Positions 17,362 to 26,602 of a stretch of 64,000 nucleotides of DNA are shown piece after piece. The stretch comes from Chryseobacterium defluvii. GTDB lineage: Bacteria > Bacteroidota > Bacteroidia > Flavobacteriales > Weeksellaceae. The DNA is taken from contig NZ_JACHLE010000001.1 in the NCBI RefSeq assembly GCF_014204415.1, forward strand, positions 1,054,001 through 1,118,000, in the 5' to 3' direction. The position numbers and the translations under genes are program-made. The notes beneath the pieces are model-generated. The model did no database searches. It saw only the letters and a list, made by a program, of their open reading frames with translations, and was not told where the DNA came from. The first letter of the stretch is position 1. Each line of letters begins with the position of its first letter.

Positions 17362-19566
17362 TTAATTAGCTACGTCACTAATAAATTTTATCCTCAGCAT
17401 TCTCACTTCCTCATCAGAAAGCTCATCCCCGAATTCATCCAGCAACACTTTCATGCTGTCACTTTCAGATTCGTTCATGAATTCCATGAAGCCATCTACG
17501 ATATCTTCATCAAAATTATCTTCAATATAATAGTCTATATTAAGTTTTGTTCCCTGATACACTATACTTTCCATCTCTTTCAGCAGCTCGTTCATGCTCA
17601 GGTTTTTGGCTCTGGCTATATCTTCAAGGTCAATTTTTTTATCTGTACTCTGAATAATGAAAACTTTATGGCTGGACTTATTCGCCACCTGCTTCAGTAC
17701 CATATCCTGAGTGCGTTCTATATTGTTATCTTCAACGTATGTTTTGATAAAATCGGCGAATTCTTTTCCATATTTCTTCGCTTTTCCTTCACCAACGCCG
17801 TAAATTTTGGTTATCTCCTCTACCGTGATCGGGTACTGAACCGTCATATCTTCGAGGCTAGGGTCCATGAATACGGTATAAGGAGGAATTCCATGTTTTT
17901 TAGCAACTTTTTTTCTTAATTCCTTTAGCTGACCGAACAGATTTTGATCCAGCCCTCCTCCGGACTGCATTTGGATCTGGTCGCTCTCTGCCTTAGCCTG
18001 GGTAAGATCAAACTCCCTGTCTTCTGCAATCAGAAAGGCTCCTTTGAATTTACCGTTTAAAAGAAGTCTGCCGTTTTCAGCAATTTTAAGGACTCCATAG
18101 GTTTCTATATCTTTCTGAAGAAAATTCTGGACAGTAGCCTGTCTCAAGATAGTTTTCCAGTAATTGTCTTTTTCTTCTTTTCCAAAACCGAAAAAGGAAC
18201 TTTGTTCCAGTTTATAGGATTTGGTAACTGCCGTTTCTTTGCCGGTGATCACAGAAATAAGATCTTTAGCTTTAAATTTTTCTCCGGTATCTTTGATCAG
18301 TTCAAGGGCTTTCTTCAGATCAGTGGTCGTATCCTTTAGTTTCGGAGGATCAGATGCATTATCACACATCCTTGCTCCATCCCCATTCACCGGGTCAAAA
18401 CACTCTCCGAAATAGTACAGGATATACTGTCTCCTGCTCATTGATGTTTCGGCATAGCCTACTACTTCATTTAAAAGCTGTAAGCCGATCTCTCTTTCGG
18501 AAACGGGCTTCTGAGCAAGGAATTTTTCCAGTTTTTCAATATCCTTCGGATCATAAAAAGCCAGGCAGTGGCCTTCACCTCCATCACGGCCTGCACGCCC
18601 GGTTTCCTGATAATAGCTTTCCAGGGATTTGGGAAAATCATAATGGATCACAAAGCGTACATCCGGCTTATCGATCCCCATTCCAAATGCAATGGTAGCC
18701 ACGATCACATCTACCTCCTCCATCAGGAATTTATCCTGATTGGCTACTCTCACTTTCTGGTCCAGTCCGGCATGATAAGGAAGTGCATTGATCCCGTTCA
18801 CCTGTAAAAGCTGGGCAAATTCCTCTACTTTTCTACGGCTCAGGCAATAGACAATTCCGGATTTTCCTTTATGCTGATTGATAAATTTAACAATCTCTTT
18901 ATCTACATTGATCTTCGGACGTACTTCGTAGTATAAATTCGGACGGTTAAAGCTTTCCTTAAATACCAAAGCACCCGTCATACCCAAAGTTTTCTGGATA
19001 TCATCCTGTACCTTAGGAGTTGCGGTAGCCGTTAATGCAATGACAGGGACATCCGCTATTTTATCAATAATAAGTTTCAGGTTTCTGTATTCAGGCCTGA
19101 AATCATGTCCCCACTCTGAGATACAGTGAGCCTCGTCAATAGCAAAGAAAGAAATTTTCACTTCTTTCAGAAAATCAAGGTAATCTTCCTTGATCAGTGA
19201 TTCGGGAGCCACATACAACAGTTTTGTCTTACCGCTTTTAATGTCGTCAAAAACCTGTTTTGTCTGTGTTTTATTTAATGATGAATTTAAAACATGGGCA
19301 ACTCCGTCATCAGATGAAAGGCCGTTTACCGCATCTACCTGATTCTTCATTAAAGCTATTAAGGGCGAAACTACTATTGCCGTTCCTTCGGAAATGAGAG
19401 CCGGAAGTTGGTAGCATAAAGATTTACCCCCTCCTGTCGGCATCAAAACGAATATATCTTTCCCATCTAACAGGTTTTCTATGATCTGCTCCTGCTGGCC
19501 TTTGAATGTAGAAAACCCAAAATATTTTCTCAACTCGCCTGATAAATTGGCTTTTTTTGCGCTCAT
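17362..19566 (-). CDS. recQ: ATP-dependent DNA helicase RecQ
   Basis: 3'-5' superfamily 2 helicase for replication-fork repair and recombination, 734 aa. Walker A is MPTGGGKS with Lys48. The DEAH box is at 144-147 with the aromatic loop [13 protein letters not shown] after it. Motif VI is [12 protein letters not shown]. The RecQ C-terminal zinc and winged-helix region follow, with an HRDC-like end region near residue 560 onward. Oddity: in the zinc site ([19 protein letters not shown]) I count only two of the usual four cysteines, something I recall from other Bacteroidetes RecQs. It runs divergently from the kdsD-like gene. Confidence 0.95.
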   Translation of the reverse strand: MSAKKANLSGELRKYFGFSTFKGQQEQIIENLLDGKDIFVLMPTGGGKSLCYQLPALISEGTAIVVSPLIALMKNQVDAVNGLSSDDGVAHVLNSSLNKTQTKQVFDDIKSGKTKLLYVAPESLIKEDYLDFLKEVKISFFAIDEAHCISEWGHDFRPEYRNLKLIIDKIADVPVIALTATATPKVQDDIQKTLGMTGALVFKESFNRPNLYYEVRPKINVDKEIVKFINQHKGKSGIVYCLSRRKVEEFAQLLQVNGINALPYHAGLDQKVRVANQDKFLMEEVDVIVATIAFGMGIDKPDVRFVIHYDFPKSLESYYQETGRAGRDGGEGHCLAFYDPKDIEKLEKFLAQKPVSEREIGLQLLNEVVGYAETSMSRRQYILYYFGECFDPVNGDGARMCDNASDPPKLKDTTTDLKKALELIKDTGEKFKAKDLISVITGKETAVTKSYKLEQSSFFGFGKEEKDNYWKTILRQATVQNFLQKDIETYGVLKIAENGRLLLNGKFKGAFLIAEDREFDLTQAKAESDQIQMQSGGGLDQNLFGQLKELRKKVAKKHGIPPYTVFMDPSLEDMTVQYPITVEEITKIYGVGEGKAKKYGKEFADFIKTYVEDNNIERTQDMVLKQVANKSSHKVFIIQSTDKKIDLEDIARAKNLSMNELLKEMESIVYQGTKLNIDYYIEDNFDEDIVDGFMEFMNESESDSMKVLLDEFGDELSDEEVRMLRIKFISDVAN

Positions 19567-19598
19567 CTAATTTTGTATTGCTAAATTTGCATCCAACT

Positions 19599-19606
19599 CA
19601 AAGTTA
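19599..19606 (-). promoter_or_regulatory. -7 box of recQ
   Basis: Minus-strand TAACTTTG matches TAnnTTTG, 32 bp before the recQ ATG. Confidence 0.5.
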
Positions 19607-19723
19607 TAAAATTTTTGCTTAAAATAAAAGCGAACGAATTTATAAAAAATAAAATTTATATTAAATATTCTTTTTAAAGTATAACAGTTTTTAAGAGATT
19701 TTTTGTATACCCCAAAAAGTAAA

Positions 19724-20683
19724 ATGGAAAGGCTTAATATTATTTCAATAGCAAAAAGTACGCTGGAGATCGAAATTTCAGAACTCGAAAAGTTAAAAAA
19801 CAGAATTGACGATGATTTTGCAAAAGCTGTAGAGATCATTCATTCGGCAAAAGGAAAGCTGATCGTTGTGGGGATCGGAAAGTCTGCCCACGTAGGAAAC
19901 AAGATCGTAGCAACTTTGAATTCTACAGGTACCCCTTCTCAATTCCTTCATGCTTCGGAAGCCATCCACGGTGACCTGGGCGTAATCCAGAAACAGGATG
20001 TGGTGCTCTGTATCTCAAATTCCGGAAATTCTCCTGAAATTGTAAATCTTGTTCCTTACCTGAAAGACTATTCTTCCGCCCTGATCGGGATGACAGGGAA
20101 TAAAAAAAGTAAGCTAGCGGAATTTTCCGAGGTTATTTTGGACACCCACGTAGATATGGAAGCCTGCCCGAACAAACTGGCCCCCACAAGCTCAACTACC
20201 CTTCAAATGGCTTTAGGAGACGCTTTAGCCATTGCCTTAATGGAGCTGAATGATTTCAGAGAAAATGATTTTGCCAAATTCCATCCGGGCGGAAGCCTGG
20301 GGAAAAACCTGACTTCCAAAGTGGAACAGTTCCTTTCTTCTCAGAAACCTCAGGTAACTGAAAATGCTTCTATCAGGGATGTTATCATATCCATCAGTGC
20401 ATCCAGCCACGGAATTACCGTAGTAACGGATGATAATAAGATCATTGGGGTAATTACCGACGGAGATTTAAGGAGAATGCTGATGAAAGGCGAAAATGTG
20501 TCTAAAATCCTGGCTAAAGATATTATGTCTGCCTACCCGAAAACCATAGAAAAGGATGCTTTGGCAAAAGAAGCAATGAAAGTACTGAAAAACAATAATA
20601 TCGGACAACTTATCGTTACGGAAAACGGGGAATATTTCGGGATCATTGATCTGCATAAGCTTTTGGATGAAGGGATCAATTGA
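19724..20683 (+). CDS. kdsD: D-arabinose 5-phosphate isomerase (KpsF/GutQ family)
   Basis: Converts ribulose 5-phosphate to arabinose 5-phosphate, the first committed step to Kdo for lipopolysaccharide. From the ATG at 19724 it is 319 aa. It has a SIS domain (GIGKSAHVGNKIVATLNSTG; the serine-rich CISNSGNSPEI; FHPGGSLGK with the family His), then two CBS domains (RDVIISISASSHGITVV and DIMSAYPKTIEKDALAKEAM). An in-frame start at 19703 would add seven residues; the shorter start fits homologues better. It is followed by tatC on the same strand after 166 bp, which carries its own promoter box. Confidence 0.93.
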   Translation: MERLNIISIAKSTLEIEISELEKLKNRIDDDFAKAVEIIHSAKGKLIVVGIGKSAHVGNKIVATLNSTGTPSQFLHASEAIHGDLGVIQKQDVVLCISNSGNSPEIVNLVPYLKDYSSALIGMTGNKKSKLAEFSEVILDTHVDMEACPNKLAPTSSTTLQMALGDALAIALMELNDFRENDFAKFHPGGSLGKNLTSKVEQFLSSQKPQVTENASIRDVIISISASSHGITVVTDDNKIIGVITDGDLRRMLMKGENVSKILAKDIMSAYPKTIEKDALAKEAMKVLKNNNIGQLIVTENGEYFGIIDLHKLLDEGIN

Positions 20684-20821
20684 TTAGTAATTCAGAAGTT
20701 AGTAACCAGAAATTAGAAGATGCAATAATGTTTCAAGATAGTAAAGCATCTGATTTTAAGAATAAACTTTAAACCTTGAACTTTAAACTTCTATCTTCCT
20801 GCTTTACTAAAACTTTTTTCA

Positions 20822-20829
20822 TAAATTTG
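20822..20829 (+). promoter_or_regulatory. -7 box of tatC
   Basis: TAAATTTG matches TAnnTTTG, 20 bp before the GTG at 20850. Confidence 0.55.
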
Positions 20830-20849
20830 GGGCTTTAAAATTGTATTCT

Positions 20850-21674
20850 GTGAGTGATGATAAAGAAATGTCCTTTCTTGGGCATATTGGAGAATTAAGA
20901 GGCCACCTCATCCGCTCAATTATTGCTATTGTGATTGCCGCCTTTATTGTGGGCTTCAATATCAACTGGATCATGGACCATATCTTTTTTGGCCCTACAA
21001 GAAATGATTTTCCTACATTTAAGATCGTCAACCACTTTTCCAGAATGATCCTGGGAGAAGACAGCATTAAGCTTCCCAAAGATTTTCCGGTTCGTGTACA
21101 AAGGCTTTACCAGCAGTTCAATGTTATGATGGCTGTTTCTATCTTTGGAGGAATGGTATTGGCATTCCCTTATATCGTATGGGAATTGTGGAGATTCATC
21201 AGCCCTGCTTTACATCCGAGAGAAAAGAAAAACTCTATTTTTATCATTAATTCTGTATGGATTCTTTTCATGAGCGGAGTTTTATGCGGATATTTTTTAA
21301 TTCTTCCTTTTGCAGTCAACTTCGGGGTAATTTTTAAGATTTCGGATATCATTGTCCCGCTTTATGATTTAAGTGATTACACTACCCTGTTCTTACAGGT
21401 GGTTTTGGGAATGGGTGTTATTTTTCTTTTCCCGGTCCTTATTTATTTCCTTACCAATATCGGGATTCTGACACCGATGTTCATGAAAACATACCGTCGT
21501 CATGCTATTGTCCTTATTATGGTAGTTGCCGCGATCATTACTCCGGCAGATGTTCTAAGTATGCTGATGGCTGCTTTCCCGCTCATTATTCTGTATGAAT
21601 TTAGTATCATGATGTGTTCTTATACCTATAAGAAGGTACAGAAACGCGAGGCTAATCTTCCTGCGATTCAATAA
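20850..21674 (+). CDS. tatC: Sec-independent translocase TatC
   Basis: Inner-membrane receptor of the twin-arginine translocon, which exports folded proteins. The body shows the TatC hallmark MSFLGHIGELRGHLIRS near the N-terminus, six hydrophobic helices, FPYIVWELWRFISPALHPRE after helix 2, and a late FLTNIGILTP. Starts: TTG 20841, GTG 20850 or ATG 20868. GTG gives VSDDKEMSFLGH, which fits the family's short acidic lead and is preferred (274 aa). No tatA lies beside it. It is downstream of the kdsD-like gene. Confidence 0.95.
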   Translation: MSDDKEMSFLGHIGELRGHLIRSIIAIVIAAFIVGFNINWIMDHIFFGPTRNDFPTFKIVNHFSRMILGEDSIKLPKDFPVRVQRLYQQFNVMMAVSIFGGMVLAFPYIVWELWRFISPALHPREKKNSIFIINSVWILFMSGVLCGYFLILPFAVNFGVIFKISDIIVPLYDLSDYTTLFLQVVLGMGVIFLFPVLIYFLTNIGILTPMFMKTYRRHAIVLIMVVAAIITPADVLSMLMAAFPLIILYEFSIMMCSYTYKKVQKREANLPAIQ

Positions 21675-21714
21675 CACATTTCTTTCTTTTAAACTATAGA
21701 AAAATCAGTATGAA

Positions 21715-21781
21715 CTGTCATTCTGAACAAAGTGAAAGGTCTAAAATAATCAGGAGAGATTTTTCCTGATGTCAGAGTGGC
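21715..21781. repeat. GTCAT-type intergenic repeat fragment
   Basis: ACTGTCATTCTGAACAAAG at about 21715, followed by an internal hairpin (CAGGAGAGATTTTTCCTG) and TGTCAGAGTGGCC. It matches the TGTCATNCTGA pieces at 15942-16062 and elsewhere. No gene is visible between tatC and the DoxX-like gene. Confidence 0.4.
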
Positions 21782-21882
21782 CAGACAAAACACTTGGACT
21801 CAAATGGAAATAAATCGATTATAAAAGACTCGTATTTTTTAAATTTTATTTTCAATAATTACTGAAAGTTCAAAAATATTTT

Positions 21883-21890
21883 TATCTTTG
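21883..21890 (+). promoter_or_regulatory. -7 box of the DoxX-DUF2071-methyltransferase operon
   Basis: TATCTTTG matches TAnnTTTG. It ends one base before an in-frame ATG at 21892, which makes that ATG an unlikely start and supports 21916. Confidence 0.6.
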
Positions 21891-21915
21891 TATGGAATTA
21901 AGCAGATTTATTCAA

Positions 21916-22302
21916 ATGAAAAAGATCCACAACCTACTGAATTATTGCATTGCTGGCGTCTGGATCATCAACGGACTGTTTTGTAAGATGTTGAATCTTG
22001 TTCCGCGCCACGAGGAGATCGTTGCTAGAATTTTAGGAAATAATTATTCAGGAATATTAACTGTTCTGATTGGGCTTTCAGAAATTGTTATGGCATTATG
22101 GATCTTAACAGGGTTCAAATCCGGACTGAATGCAATCATACAAATCACAGTCATTACAGCAATGAATATCCTTGAATTCATTTTAGTGCCCGATCTGTTG
22201 TTATGGGGCCATTTTAATTCAGTATTTGCTTTTCTATTTGTCCTATTTATTTATTTTAACGAGTTTTATGTAAACCCAAAACCTCAGAATCACCATGCTT
22301 GA
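21916..22302 (+). CDS. DoxX-like membrane protein
   Basis: Small integral membrane protein, 128 aa from ATG 21916. Four hydrophobic helices are visible (LLNYCIAGVWIINGLF, GILTVLIGLSEIVMALWILTG, AIIQITVITAMNILEFIL, and a last segment FAFLFVLFIYF). Several members of the wider DoxX clan link to thiol or quinone redox, but this branch is uncharacterised. Its last 8 bases overlap the start of the DUF2071 gene, so the two are translated together as part of a four-gene operon. Confidence 0.8.
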   Translation: MKKIHNLLNYCIAGVWIINGLFCKMLNLVPRHEEIVARILGNNYSGILTVLIGLSEIVMALWILTGFKSGLNAIIQITVITAMNILEFILVPDLLLWGHFNSVFAFLFVLFIYFNEFYVNPKPQNHHA

Positions 22303-23032
22303 CTTTTTAAAAAATCATCCGTTTGCCGTTGAAGCTTTTTTTGAGAGTTCATTAGTTTTGACATTCACAGTTCCTAAGGAACAACTGCAGGATCTCATCC
22401 CGGAGTGCCTGGAACTGGATACTTTCCAGGATAAATGGGCCTTTGTGGCAGTAGCAATGGTACAGACCAAAGATCTGCGCCCGAAAGGGTTTCCGAAGTT
22501 TATGGGAAATGATTTTTTCCTGATCGGTTACCGTGTCTTTGTGCGGTACACTACCCAAGCAGGAAAAAGGCTTCGCGGCCTGTACATCCTTAAATCTGAA
22601 ACGGATAAAAAGAAAATGGAATTCCGGGGCAATCTGTTTACCCATTATAATTATTCTACAACAGATATAAAGCAGACGGAAGAAGAGAGTACAAAAGAAA
22701 TACAATCCGTTAAATCAAAATTTAAAGTTATTATAGACAAAAACGAAGAAAATATTTCTCTTCCTCAAAATTCCCCTTTTGCAGACTGGAAAGAGGCAAG
22801 AAGATTTGCAGGCCCGCTTCCCTTTACTTTCACCTACAATAAGGAAACAAGAGAAGTTCTTATCATTGAAGGAGTAAGGCAGAACTGGACCCCCCAACCG
22901 GTAAAAGTTATTGATTATCATTTTGATTTTTTAGATGTATTGAAGCTGAAAAATCCCGTTTTAGCGAATGCTTTTGTTATTAAAAATATTCCATATTATT
23001 GGAAAAAAGGAAAAATTGAGTCATGGAAATAA
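22295..23032 (+). CDS. DUF2071 family protein (YqjF-like)
   Basis: Cytoplasmic protein of 245 aa with no signal or membrane helix. Family-like wording includes FTVPKEQLQDLIPECLELD, WAFVAVAMVQTKDLRPKG and VFVRYTTQAGKRLRGLYIL. DUF2071 proteins adopt an acetoacetate-decarboxylase-like fold, but no reaction is known for this branch. It overlaps its upstream neighbour by 8 bp and its downstream methyltransferase by 10 bp, so it is the core of a co-translated set. Function unknown. Confidence 0.82.
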   Translation: MLDFLKNHPFAVEAFFESSLVLTFTVPKEQLQDLIPECLELDTFQDKWAFVAVAMVQTKDLRPKGFPKFMGNDFFLIGYRVFVRYTTQAGKRLRGLYILKSETDKKKMEFRGNLFTHYNYSTTDIKQTEEESTKEIQSVKSKFKVIIDKNEENISLPQNSPFADWKEARRFAGPLPFTFTYNKETREVLIIEGVRQNWTPQPVKVIDYHFDFLDVLKLKNPVLANAFVIKNIPYYWKKGKIESWK

Positions 23033-23775
23033 AAAGAAGGCCATTTCAGGGTGTTTTAAATATTTTAAGCTTTAACCGGCATTTCTATATTATAGGAATA
23101 GGGATTCTTGCTTTAATTATATTCAGCCGTCAACTTATTGAGTGGCCGGGGACTTTATATTGGATAATTATTGCAGCATTTCTTTATGGGCTTATCATGC
23201 CGCTATTAGTTTCTGCTTATGTCTACGACTTTTCGGGGTATTACCATTTTCGATGGCTGAAAGACTGCTCGATCGACCCAAACCAAGTAAAGCAAATTTT
23301 AAACATTAACGCGGGCTTTGATGAAACAAGCTTTATCATTAAAAATAATTTTCCGCAAGCTGATTTAAAAGTATTTGATTTTTATGACGCGGAACGGCAT
23401 ACCGAACCGGCCATCATACGGGCCCGTAAAGTGAGCCTCGTTTATCCTGATACGAAGCAAATGACATCAGGTTCAATCCCCTTACCTGATCAGTCTACTG
23501 ACGTTATTTTCCTGCTTTCGGCGGTGCATGAAATAAGGAAAAATGAAGAAAAAGTGCAGTTCTTAAAGGAGTGCCACCGGGTATGCAAAACCGGCGGAAA
23601 GGTAATTATGGTAGAACATTTACGGGATTTTCCTAATTTCTTAGCCTTTTCGGTAGGGTTTACTCATTTTTTTTCAAAAAAAGTATGGAAAAATGCCTTT
23701 AAAGACTCCGGATTTGCATCATGTCAGGAAGTAAAGTTTACGCCTTTTATGTCTATCTTCATTTGTACTCCTTAA
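23023..23775 (+). CDS. Membrane-anchored class I methyltransferase-like protein
   Basis: 250 aa. Two hydrophobic helices near the N-terminus (about residues 22-40 and 46-68) precede a SAM-methyltransferase-like domain with ILNINAGFDETS in place of the glycine-rich motif I and a clear later part: STDVIFLLSAVHEIRKNEE and ECHRVCKTGGKVIMVEHLRD. The glycine-rich loop is weak, so activity is uncertain. It overlaps the DUF2071 gene by 10 bp and shares one base (TAATG) with the next gene. Substrate unknown. Confidence 0.78.
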   Translation: MEIKRRPFQGVLNILSFNRHFYIIGIGILALIIFSRQLIEWPGTLYWIIIAAFLYGLIMPLLVSAYVYDFSGYYHFRWLKDCSIDPNQVKQILNINAGFDETSFIIKNNFPQADLKVFDFYDAERHTEPAIIRARKVSLVYPDTKQMTSGSIPLPDQSTDVIFLLSAVHEIRKNEEKVQFLKECHRVCKTGGKVIMVEHLRDFPNFLAFSVGFTHFFSKKVWKNAFKDSGFASCQEVKFTPFMSIFICTP

Positions 23776-24182
23776 TGATCACTAAAATGGAACTTCATTT
23801 AAAAATAACCGGTATACTCCTTATTATCTTAGCATTGATCCATATTGCTTTCCCTAAATATTTTAACTGGGAAAAGGAGTTCCGACCTTTGAGCCTTATG
23901 AACCGGCAGATGATGAGGGTTCATACTATTTTCATTGCATTAATTATTTTTCTTATGGGCCTGCTTTGTCTTACTTCTTTCAATGAATTGACTGAACCCG
24001 GCCTTGGCAAAAAAATCATCTTAGGGTTGGGAGTATTCTGGACTACCCGGCTGATCATCCAGTTTTTCGGGTATTCATCAGAATTATGGAAAGGAAAAAC
24101 GTTTGAAACCATTATCCATATAATTTTTTCTTTACTCTGGATATATATCAGCTCTTTGTTCTGGATCATATATTTTAGCTGA
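23775..24182 (+). CDS. Hypothetical four-helix membrane protein
   Basis: Unrecognised protein of 135 aa. The ATG at 23775 forms TAATG with the preceding stop, the typical coupled start; longer in-frame upstream reading into the methyltransferase gene is not needed. Four membrane helices are visible (ITGILLIILALIHIAFP, TIFIALIIFLMGLLCL, KIILGLGVFWTTRLIIQF, IIHIIFSLLWIYISSLF). The helix pattern resembles the DoxX-like first gene only loosely. Last gene of the operon. Confidence 0.75.
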   Translation: MITKMELHLKITGILLIILALIHIAFPKYFNWEKEFRPLSLMNRQMMRVHTIFIALIIFLMGLLCLTSFNELTEPGLGKKIILGLGVFWTTRLIIQFFGYSSELWKGKTFETIIHIIFSLLWIYISSLFWIIYFS

Positions 24183-24192
24183 TCATTTATAT

Positions 24193-24499
24193 TATAAGCT
24201 TGCTTAAACTTTTATTTTTAACCACAAAAGCTATTGTAAACACTTAAGTTTAATGAAAAGCTCATTACGAAGTATATTAAAGAGCACATAAGTTTTTTGA
24301 AAATCTTTGATTTTTCTCTTTAATGGGCCTTTTAAGGCCTTATTTTACAGATTCATCTAAAAACTTTTGCTTCTTTTGTGGTTAAAAATAAAAATCCAAT
24401 AAGTTTTATTTATAAGAAAATTTCTAAGCTGAAGTGCCCTGAAGTGTATCTAAATAAGAAACTTTTATGGTTAAAAATAAAAGTTTAAACAAACTTATA
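24193..24499. repeat. MITE-like element, copy A
   Basis: The left end reads TATAAGCTTGCTTAAAC then TTTTATTTTTAACCACAAAAG. The right end (24464-24499) is the inverse with about three changes, giving terminal inverted repeats of about 36 bp. An internal inverse copy of CTTTTATTTTTAACCAC lies near 24364-24396. The inner ~200 bp reappear inverted at 26239-26458. No open reading frame is present. It fills most of the 378-bp gap before the M1 peptidase gene. I see no clear target-site duplication. Confidence 0.7.
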
Positions 24500-24529
24500 T
24501 TGAAAATAAAATATTGGTATTAAATTTTC

Positions 24530-24537
24530 TATTTTTG
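24530..24537 (+). promoter_or_regulatory. -7 box of the M1 peptidase gene
   Basis: TATTTTTG matches TAnnTTTG, 23 bp before the ATG and just outside repeat copy A. Confidence 0.5.
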
Positions 24538-24560
24538 GTAGATTAATAATTTGATTTCAA

Positions 24561-26189
24561 ATGAAAAAGTTGACTTATACACTTTTGTTTGCATCAGGGC
24601 TTGTTTTCGGACAATTCTTTGAGAAGCCTGAGTCCTTTACAAAACAAGACACTTTAAAAGGCTCTAATACAAAATTCCGTAACTTCTGGGATGTCAAAAA
24701 ATATGAGCTTTCCGTAGAGCCTGATTTTGAACAGAAAAGCATCAAAGGAAGTAATAAGATCAGCTTTGAGATCATAAAGGATATCTCCAATCCTGTTTTC
24801 CAGATAGACCTGCAGCAGCCTATGAAAGCTGATAAAATAGCTTCAAACTTCCCTATAGCTGATTATAAGCAGGATGGTGATTTTATTTTCATCAACACTA
24901 AAAAGAACTTTAAAAAAGGAGAAAAATATACTATTGACATCCTATATTCCGGGAAACCTACGATTGCAAAAATGCCACCGTGGGACGGAGGATGGGTTTT
25001 CGAAAAGGATGAGAACGGAAACCCCTGGATGAGTGTAGCCGATGAGGGAATAGGGGCTTCTGTGTGGCTGCCGACCAAAGATATCTGGAGCGATGAGCCG
25101 GAGAATGGCGTTATTATGAAGATTATTACGCCAAAAGATCTGGTAGGAGTAGGAAACGGAAGGCTGATCGATAAGAAAACAGATAAGGATAAAAACATTT
25201 TCACATGGGAAGTTAAAAATTCCATCAATGCTTATTCTATCATTCCGAATATCGGTAAATATGTGAATTTTAAAGATACCTATAAAGGAGAGAAAGGAAC
25301 CCTTGATCTGGATTACTGGGTTTTGGATTATAACCTGGAAAAGGCAAAGAAGCAGTTCCAGCAGGTAAAACCTATGCTTTCTGCTTTTGAATACTGGTTT
25401 GGCCCGTATCCTTTCTACGAGGATTCTTATAAGCTTGTAGATTCTCCCTATCTGGGAATGGAGCACCAAAGCAATGTGGCCTATGGAAATCGCTATATGA
25501 ACGGATACCTTGGCAATGACCTTTCGGGGACCGGCGTAGGATTAAACTGGGATTATATCATTATCCACGAAAGCGGCCATGAGTGGTATGCCAATAACAT
25601 TACGGCAAAGGATCAGGCGGATATGTGGGTGCATGAAGGCTTTACCATGTATTCCGAGGTTCTTTTCACTGAAAAGTATATGGATAAAAAGTCTGCGGAT
25701 ATGTATGCCCAGGGAATCCGGAAAAGCATCAGCAATGATGCTCCTATCATTGGTAAATACGGAGTAAGAAATGAAGGAAGCGGAGATATGTATACGAAAG
25801 GGGCAAGTATGCTGCATACCATCAGGCAGGTTATGAATGACGATGATAAGTTCAGGCAGATCTTAAGAGGCATGAATAAAGATTTTTATCATCAGACGGT
25901 AACGACACAGCAGATCGAAAATTATATTTCGTCTCATTCAGGGGTCGATTTTTCCAGCGTATTTGACCAATACCTGAGAACAGTAAAAATCCCTACCCTT
26001 GAGTATTCCCAAAATGGCAGTGAGCTGAAATTCAGGTATACAGATGTTGTAAAAAATTTAAAACTTCCGATCCGTATTGATGGAGAGCAGACGATAAGCC
26101 CGACAGAAGAATGGCAGACCGTAAAACTTAAAAAGAGTACTCCGGTAGATTTTAATAAGAACTATTATATTTATTATAAGAAAGTGTAA
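24561..26189 (+). CDS. M1 family zinc metallopeptidase
   Basis: Exported aminopeptidase-type enzyme, 542 aa, Sec signal ending LVFGQ. The zinc site is H336-E337-S-G-H340, with the third ligand Glu359 in WVHEGFTMYSE, exactly 18 residues after His340. The substrate-recognition motif before it reads GMEHQSNVAYG, a variant of the GXMEN family motif. The length suits the short M1 form lacking the long C-terminal ERAP-like domain. It would trim N-terminal residues from peptides in the periplasm. The gene sits between two inverted copies of one repeat element. Confidence 0.94.
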   Translation: MKKLTYTLLFASGLVFGQFFEKPESFTKQDTLKGSNTKFRNFWDVKKYELSVEPDFEQKSIKGSNKISFEIIKDISNPVFQIDLQQPMKADKIASNFPIADYKQDGDFIFINTKKNFKKGEKYTIDILYSGKPTIAKMPPWDGGWVFEKDENGNPWMSVADEGIGASVWLPTKDIWSDEPENGVIMKIITPKDLVGVGNGRLIDKKTDKDKNIFTWEVKNSINAYSIIPNIGKYVNFKDTYKGEKGTLDLDYWVLDYNLEKAKKQFQQVKPMLSAFEYWFGPYPFYEDSYKLVDSPYLGMEHQSNVAYGNRYMNGYLGNDLSGTGVGLNWDYIIIHESGHEWYANNITAKDQADMWVHEGFTMYSEVLFTEKYMDKKSADMYAQGIRKSISNDAPIIGKYGVRNEGSGDMYTKGASMLHTIRQVMNDDDKFRQILRGMNKDFYHQTVTTQQIENYISSHSGVDFSSVFDQYLRTVKIPTLEYSQNGSELKFRYTDVVKNLKLPIRIDGEQTISPTEEWQTVKLKKSTPVDFNKNYYIYYKKV

Positions 26190-26198
26190 TAAAAAGGT

Positions 26199-26230
26199 GA
26201 AAGGGCAAAATAGCTGTTTTGCCTTTTATT
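26199..26230 (+). terminator. Terminator of the M1 peptidase gene
   Basis: AAGGGCAAAA and TTTTGCCTTT form a stem with one bulge around TAGCTG, followed by a T-rich tail. Confidence 0.7.
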
Positions 26231-26238
26231 TTTTATTC

Positions 26239-26458
26239 TTGAACTTGTTTAGACTTTTATTTTTATCCACAAAAGAAGCAAAAGTTTCAGATGAATCTGA
26301 AAAATAAGGCCTTAAAAAGCTCATCAAAGAAGAAAATCAAAGATTTTCAAAACCTTATGTACTCTTCAATATCCTTCGTAGGGCGTTTTTCTTTAAACTT
26401 AATTGTTTAATAGCTGTTGCGGCTTTGGTGGTTTATTTTTTTGAGAAGTTTAAATAAG
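26239..26458. repeat. MITE-like element, copy B (inverted relative to A)
   Basis: Reads TTGAACTTGTTTAGACTTT then TTATTTTTATCCACAAAAG, GATGAATCTG, AAATAAGGCCTTAAAAAG and AAAATCAAAGATTTTCAAAA. This follows the reverse strand of copy A piece by piece with scattered changes. The right end is a worn inverse of the left (GTGGTTTATTTTTTTGAG then AAGTTTAAATAAG). It fills the 413-bp gap before the M61 peptidase, where no gene is seen. Confidence 0.65.
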
Positions 26459-26602
26459 TACTCTATAAGCAATTTTACAATTTCGCGATTTTGCCTTTTT
26501 ACTACTTCCCATTTTGCTTTTTCATTTTTTAAGAAAAGTTTATCATCCCTATCCGTAACAAAATCAGTTTTCCGACTACTATTTATCTATAAATTAAACT
26601 CA

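Noticed and set aside
26417..26602. A 62-residue N-terminal extension of the M61 peptidase.
   Set aside because: It covers the end of repeat copy B, hides the signal peptide inside the protein, and is not protein-like.
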